Positions 60,828 through 64,000 of a stretch of DNA of 64,000 nucleotides are shown here, piece after piece. The notes under the pieces are model-generated. The model was not told the origin of the DNA, made no database searches, and saw only the letters and a list, made by a program, of their open reading frames with translations. The position numbers and the translations under genes were made by a program. The first letter of the stretch is position 1, and the number at the start of each line of letters is the position of its first letter. Origin of the DNA: Myxococcales bacterium (GTDB taxonomy: Bacteria > Myxococcota > Myxococcia > Myxococcales > JAJYLH01). The stretch spans positions 124,001-188,000 of the forward strand of contig JAJYLH010000003.1 of NCBI GenBank assembly GCA_021787845.1, in the 5' to 3' direction.

Positions 60828-63077
60828 ATGCGAGCAACGTGGAAGGGCTGGGCAGGAGCGCTCACCGTAGCGCTGGCGTTGACGGCGGCGGGATGTGGAA
60901 AGCCGTGCGACAACGTGAAATGTAACGCGGGGTTCGAATGCGACTCGAGCTCCGGCAAGTGCGTGAGCTCCTGCCCCGCGGGAGAAGGCTGGGACACCGG
61001 CGCGCAGAAGTGCCAGAACCTCTGCGACGCCCATGCGGTGACCTGTAGCGCTTCCGAGAAGTGCGACCCGACGAGCGGCAAGTGCGTCAACGCCGGGTGC
61101 AGTTCGACCCAGGCATGGGACCCGGCCGAGAAGCAGTGTCGCCCCGCGTGCGAGGTCAGCGGCTGCTCGGCGACCCAGTCGTGCGACGACGCGAGCGGCC
61201 AGTGCCAGAACAACTGCACCTCGCCGACCCAGCCGAGGGGCAAGGCCGCCTGCGAAGCGGGGTTCAAGTGCGACCCGACGAGCGGCGCCTGCGTCACGCT
61301 CTGCACCCACGTCGCCTGCAGCGACGGGCAGTACTGCGACGCGACGAGCGGACAGTGCGCGAGCGACCCCGCGCCGACCGGCTATCCAGGCAGCGCCTGC
61401 ACCAAGGACTCCGACTGCGCGATCCCGAACGACGCCACCGACACCTTCTCCTGCATGACCAGCGTGCCCTTGAACAATGGCACCTCGATGGACTTCCCCG
61501 GCGGCTTTTGCGTGGCGGACCCGAGCTGCACGGGCGACGCCCAGTGCCCCCAGGGCGACACCTGCCTGCCGGGGTTCGGCTGCATCCCGAGCTGCGTGGC
61601 CGATTCGGATTGCCGCAACACGAACGAGCAGTACCGGTGCCAGTCGCTGGGCTCGGGGACCTACGCGTGCCTGCCGGCCTCGCAGTGCGTGCCGCCCAGT
61701 GGCCAGACCGCGTGCGGCGGACCCGGCGACCCCTGCCAGAAGGACTCGGACTGCGTCTCGGGCGCGACCTGCTACGGCGAGATGATGACCGACCCCAACA
61801 CCGGTAAGGCGAGCTACACCGGTTTCGTGGGGGGCTACTGCTTCTGGGCGGAGCACAAGGGCGACACCTGCCCGAGCGGCAGCCAGGCGGTGCCGCTCGA
61901 CCCGACCGATCCGAACTTCTACGGCTGCTTGAAGGACTGCACGGTCGGCGACATCAGCGCCTGCCGGCTGAGCGAGTCGTGCTACGCGGCGTCCAGCACC
62001 GCCAACGCGCCCGGCGTCTGCTGGGCCGCGGTGTGCTCGGGCGACCAGGACTGCCAGCAGGCGACCTGCACCGCGCAGAGCACCTCCTCCTGCGGCAAGG
62101 GCCAGACCTGCACCAACGGCACCTGCCCCACCGCCGACAAGTGCACGAAGGACAGCGACTGCTGCGCGATCACGGACCCGACCAGCGGTTCGTGCGTGGC
62201 CCCGGGCACCTGCGACACCGCCAGCCACACCTGCCAGCAGCAGTTCTGCGATCCATCGCTCGGGTTCTGCAGCGCGGACTGCCGTTCGGTGGCCAACGAC
62301 GACTTCAGCTCCGGGGGCGACACCACGGGCTCGTGCGCCGGAGCGAACTGCCCGAAGGGCACCTACTGCGACAAGAGCCTGCCGGCGGGGAGCAACTGCC
62401 TGAACCCGCTGTGTTCTCAGGGCACGACCTGCAACCCGACCACCGGGCACTGTGACCGCACCTGCACCGACGACAGCAACTGCGGGGTCAACGGCGTGTG
62501 CGAGAACCCGACCACCCACCCCAACGCGGGCACCTGCATCGCCCACTGCACCAAGTACAACGAGAGCGAAGTGTGCGCCTCGGGCACCGTTTGCAACTAC
62601 GACACCGGCCACTGTCAGGCGAAGTGCACCGACGACGCCTCCTGCAATGCCAACGGAACGACGGGAGCGTACTGCGACACCGCTTCCGGTCACTGCCTGC
62701 GCCGCTGCGACGCGGCGACGGACCCGGCGACGTGCCCGTCGACCGCCTACTGCGACACCAGCACGGGCCAGTGCCAGACCAAGTGCACGAGCTCGAACGA
62801 GTCGGTGGTCTGCAGCCAGACGACCTACTGCCAGACCTCGACCGGCAAGTGCCTGCCGAACTGCGTCGGCGACACGAGCGAGTGCGTGGGTCCGGCGGGG
62901 GCCGAGGCGTGCGACGTCCAGGGCACCGACGCCAGCAACAACCCGTACGGCAAGTGCGGCCTGGTCTGCACGAACGACCTGGGCTGCGGGAAGGACCCGA
63001 GCGGCACGCAGCTCACCTGCCTGACGGCGCCGGACAACGCGTCCCTCAAGCGGTGCCAGGAGCCGCCGGCGGGGTAG
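60828..63077 (+). CDS. Large Cys-rich lipoprotein
   Basis: The protein has 749 residues. Lipobox TAAGC (Cys 23) after a clean signal peptide. The mature protein is a string of short disulfide-type modules: CDPTSGKCV, CDDASGQCQN, CDATSGQC, CTKDSDC, CNPTTGHC, CDTSTGQCQ and similar, recurring throughout. These resemble EB/EGF-like Cys repeats of myxobacterial surface lipoproteins. No enzyme motif is seen. It parallels the Cys-rich lipoprotein at 9423-10952 in composition and in position beside a sigma-54 activator. GGGAGAAACG precedes the ATG, and a strong hairpin follows the gene. Confidence 0.87.
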   Translation: MRATWKGWAGALTVALALTAAGCGKPCDNVKCNAGFECDSSSGKCVSSCPAGEGWDTGAQKCQNLCDAHAVTCSASEKCDPTSGKCVNAGCSSTQAWDPAEKQCRPACEVSGCSATQSCDDASGQCQNNCTSPTQPRGKAACEAGFKCDPTSGACVTLCTHVACSDGQYCDATSGQCASDPAPTGYPGSACTKDSDCAIPNDATDTFSCMTSVPLNNGTSMDFPGGFCVADPSCTGDAQCPQGDTCLPGFGCIPSCVADSDCRNTNEQYRCQSLGSGTYACLPASQCVPPSGQTACGGPGDPCQKDSDCVSGATCYGEMMTDPNTGKASYTGFVGGYCFWAEHKGDTCPSGSQAVPLDPTDPNFYGCLKDCTVGDISACRLSESCYAASSTANAPGVCWAAVCSGDQDCQQATCTAQSTSSCGKGQTCTNGTCPTADKCTKDSDCCAITDPTSGSCVAPGTCDTASHTCQQQFCDPSLGFCSADCRSVANDDFSSGGDTTGSCAGANCPKGTYCDKSLPAGSNCLNPLCSQGTTCNPTTGHCDRTCTDDSNCGVNGVCENPTTHPNAGTCIAHCTKYNESEVCASGTVCNYDTGHCQAKCTDDASCNANGTTGAYCDTASGHCLRRCDAATDPATCPSTAYCDTSTGQCQTKCTSSNESVVCSQTTYCQTSTGKCLPNCVGDTSECVGPAGAEACDVQGTDASNNPYGKCGLVCTNDLGCGKDPSGTQLTCLTAPDNASLKRCQEPPAG

Positions 63078-63106
63078 CCGGCGAGGACACCGCATCGACG
63101 AGTCGG

Positions 63107-63150
63107 CGGGCCGGGAAGCCAACTGGGCTTTCCGGCCCGTTCGTTTCTCC
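63107..63150 (+). terminator. Strong hairpin terminator after Cys-rich lipoprotein
   Basis: Arms CGGGCCGGGAAGCC (63107-63120) and GGCTTTCCGGCCCG (63126-63139) form a 14-bp stem with one G-T pair and a 5-base loop, followed by a modest T-rich stretch (TTCGTTTC). Confidence 0.7.
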
Positions 63151-63680
63151 GACCCGCGCCCGATCGATGGGCCGGAGCCGGGTGCGACGCCCGGCGGGCC
63201 TTGGCGGCCGGTGCCGAGGCCGGCGCCCCGGCGAACCCGCAGGTCAGCAGCAGCGGTCTCGCAAGCCACGGCCTCGGGCGGCCACCGGCGGCGCATTCGG
63301 CGGCCAGCATGGCAGCCGGTCACCTCGACCACTCCCGCGGAAGACGGGGCCCCGACCGGCGATGGATCGACCGACTCGCCTCGAACGTGTTCGTGACGGT
63401 GCCGACCGAGGCCGGGCTCTCTTCCCCAGCGGGCGGCGCGCCAGCGTGGCCGTCGCTTCCTTCGAGCGCGGGCCGCCTCGGGTCGGGTCGCGAGATCCTC
63501 CGCCTCCCCCGCCCATCATTCCGGCCGGCTTTCGCCTGGCCCGAATGGCCCTTGACGAGCAGGCGAAGGTACGCTCACGGCGCGGCTGTCGTCGATTTCC
63601 CTCTTGGCGACAGCGAGCAACGGCGGTAAACCGACGGTTCCGATGGACGTCCCAGCGAGCCGGGAGGTCAGGGATCCGCG
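63151..63680. other. Non-coding stretch after terminator
   Basis: The gap between the Cys-rich lipoprotein and the last gene is 63078-63680. Beyond the hairpin at 63107 I see no convincing gene. Open frames here are Arg/Pro-rich and lack ribosome binding sites. No clear promoter was found for the downstream gene. Confidence 0.4.
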
Positions 63681-64000
63681 ATGAAGCTCAGATTCGTCCT
63701 GTTCGGGTTGGTCGCCGCCGTGGTGCCCCTCGTGCTCGGTTCCCACGGGACCGCCAACCTCTCGAGCAACATCGACAGCGGCTTGAGCGACCGGCTCTCC
63801 AGCGCGGGGACCCTGCTGCGCTCCTACCTGGCATCCCAACAGGCGGCGCGCCGTGACTTGCTGCTCAAGCTGTCGCTCCTGGACGCGCTGGAGTCGCCGC
63901 TGGAGGCGGCGGCGAAGAGCGGGCAACCTCCTGCCGCCGCCAGCGCTTCCGACCTGCGGCAGGCGGCGCGGGTGGCGGCACCGAAGAACCCGCCGGAGAT
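63681..64000 (+). CDS. N-terminal part of membrane-anchored sensor-like protein (3' truncated)
   Basis: The frame is open to the right edge; about 106 residues are visible. MKLRFVLFGLVAAVVPLVLGS is a signal anchor, followed by amphipathic helices (LSDRLSSAGTLLRSYLASQQAARRDLLLKLSLLDAL). This layout is typical of the periplasmic helical sensor part of chemoreceptors or histidine kinases, but the effector domain lies outside the window. GGGAGG precedes ATG 63681 at about 12 bp. The call is provisional. Confidence 0.6.
   Translation, partial: MKLRFVLFGLVAAVVPLVLGSHGTANLSSNIDSGLSDRLSSAGTLLRSYLASQQAARRDLLLKLSLLDALESPLEAAAKSGQPPAAASASDLRQAARVAAPKNPPE

Noticed and set aside
63201-63629. 142-codon plus-strand open frame after the terminator
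   Set aside because: Composition unlike the flanking genes, no ribosome binding site and no motif; treated as non-coding.

Overview
The window is GC-rich, densely coded DNA that fits a myxobacterium (Myxococcota). The main evidence is a PKD-repeat surface protein ending in a MYXO-CTERM-like signal (GCGC motif, hydrophobic helix, Arg run). Supporting signs are two very large sigma-54 activators with eukaryotic-type kinase and TPR modules, many Cys-rich lipoproteins, and frequent GTG/TTG starts. I recognise no tRNA, rRNA, CRISPR array or insertion sequence. Several promoters share one pattern: TTGnnn, a 17-18 bp spacer, and a TAGnnT-like -10.

Layout. 1-5.5 kb: the end of the PKD/MYXO-CTERM protein, a translationally coupled LuxR-type response regulator, and a convergent radical SAM enzyme. 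5.7-16 kb: three consecutive lipoprotein genes (beta-propeller, small, Cys-rich/antistasin-like) on the minus strand behind a good sigma-54 promoter and an upstream 28-bp dyad, with a 1589-residue kinase-TPR-GAF-sigma54 activator gene immediately upstream. 16-22.3 kb: an HD-GYP response regulator, then housekeeping genes (sucD, ndk, a CorC-like protein, rlmN, a small exported protein, a Nudix hydrolase). 22.4-33.2 kb: trmJ-like, rsgA and 5'-nucleotidase genes in a coupled operon, a fused NfnLS-like flavoprotein, an RsmJ-like methyltransferase, an unknown protein and two CBS-domain proteins.

33.3-47.3 kb is the most unusual block. It holds a gpD/VgrG-like hub protein extended by about 1000 helical residues and ten 69-bp in-frame repeats, a 2365-residue DUF4157 protein with a C-terminal HELTH motif, two small genes coupled upstream of it, and one unknown gene on the opposite strand. 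These resemble hub and cargo parts of an extracellular contractile injection system (eCIS), but no sheath, tube, baseplate or AAA+ gene is present in the window.

47.5-54 kb: a VOC protein, a sugar-kinase-like phosphotransferase, and a fucose cassette (GT11 fucosyltransferase and FkbM on minus; gmd, fcl and a GT2 transferase on plus). 54-64 kb repeats the 5.7-16 kb logic: a Ser/Thr kinase, a P-loop/TPR/sigma54 activator, a small lipoprotein, a sigma-54-like promoter and a large Cys-rich lipoprotein, then the start of a membrane-anchored protein cut by the window edge. In the first locus the kinase is fused to the activator; in the second it is a separate gene upstream. This suggests two copies of one envelope signalling design: kinase plus sigma-54 activator controlling adjacent Cys-rich lipoproteins.
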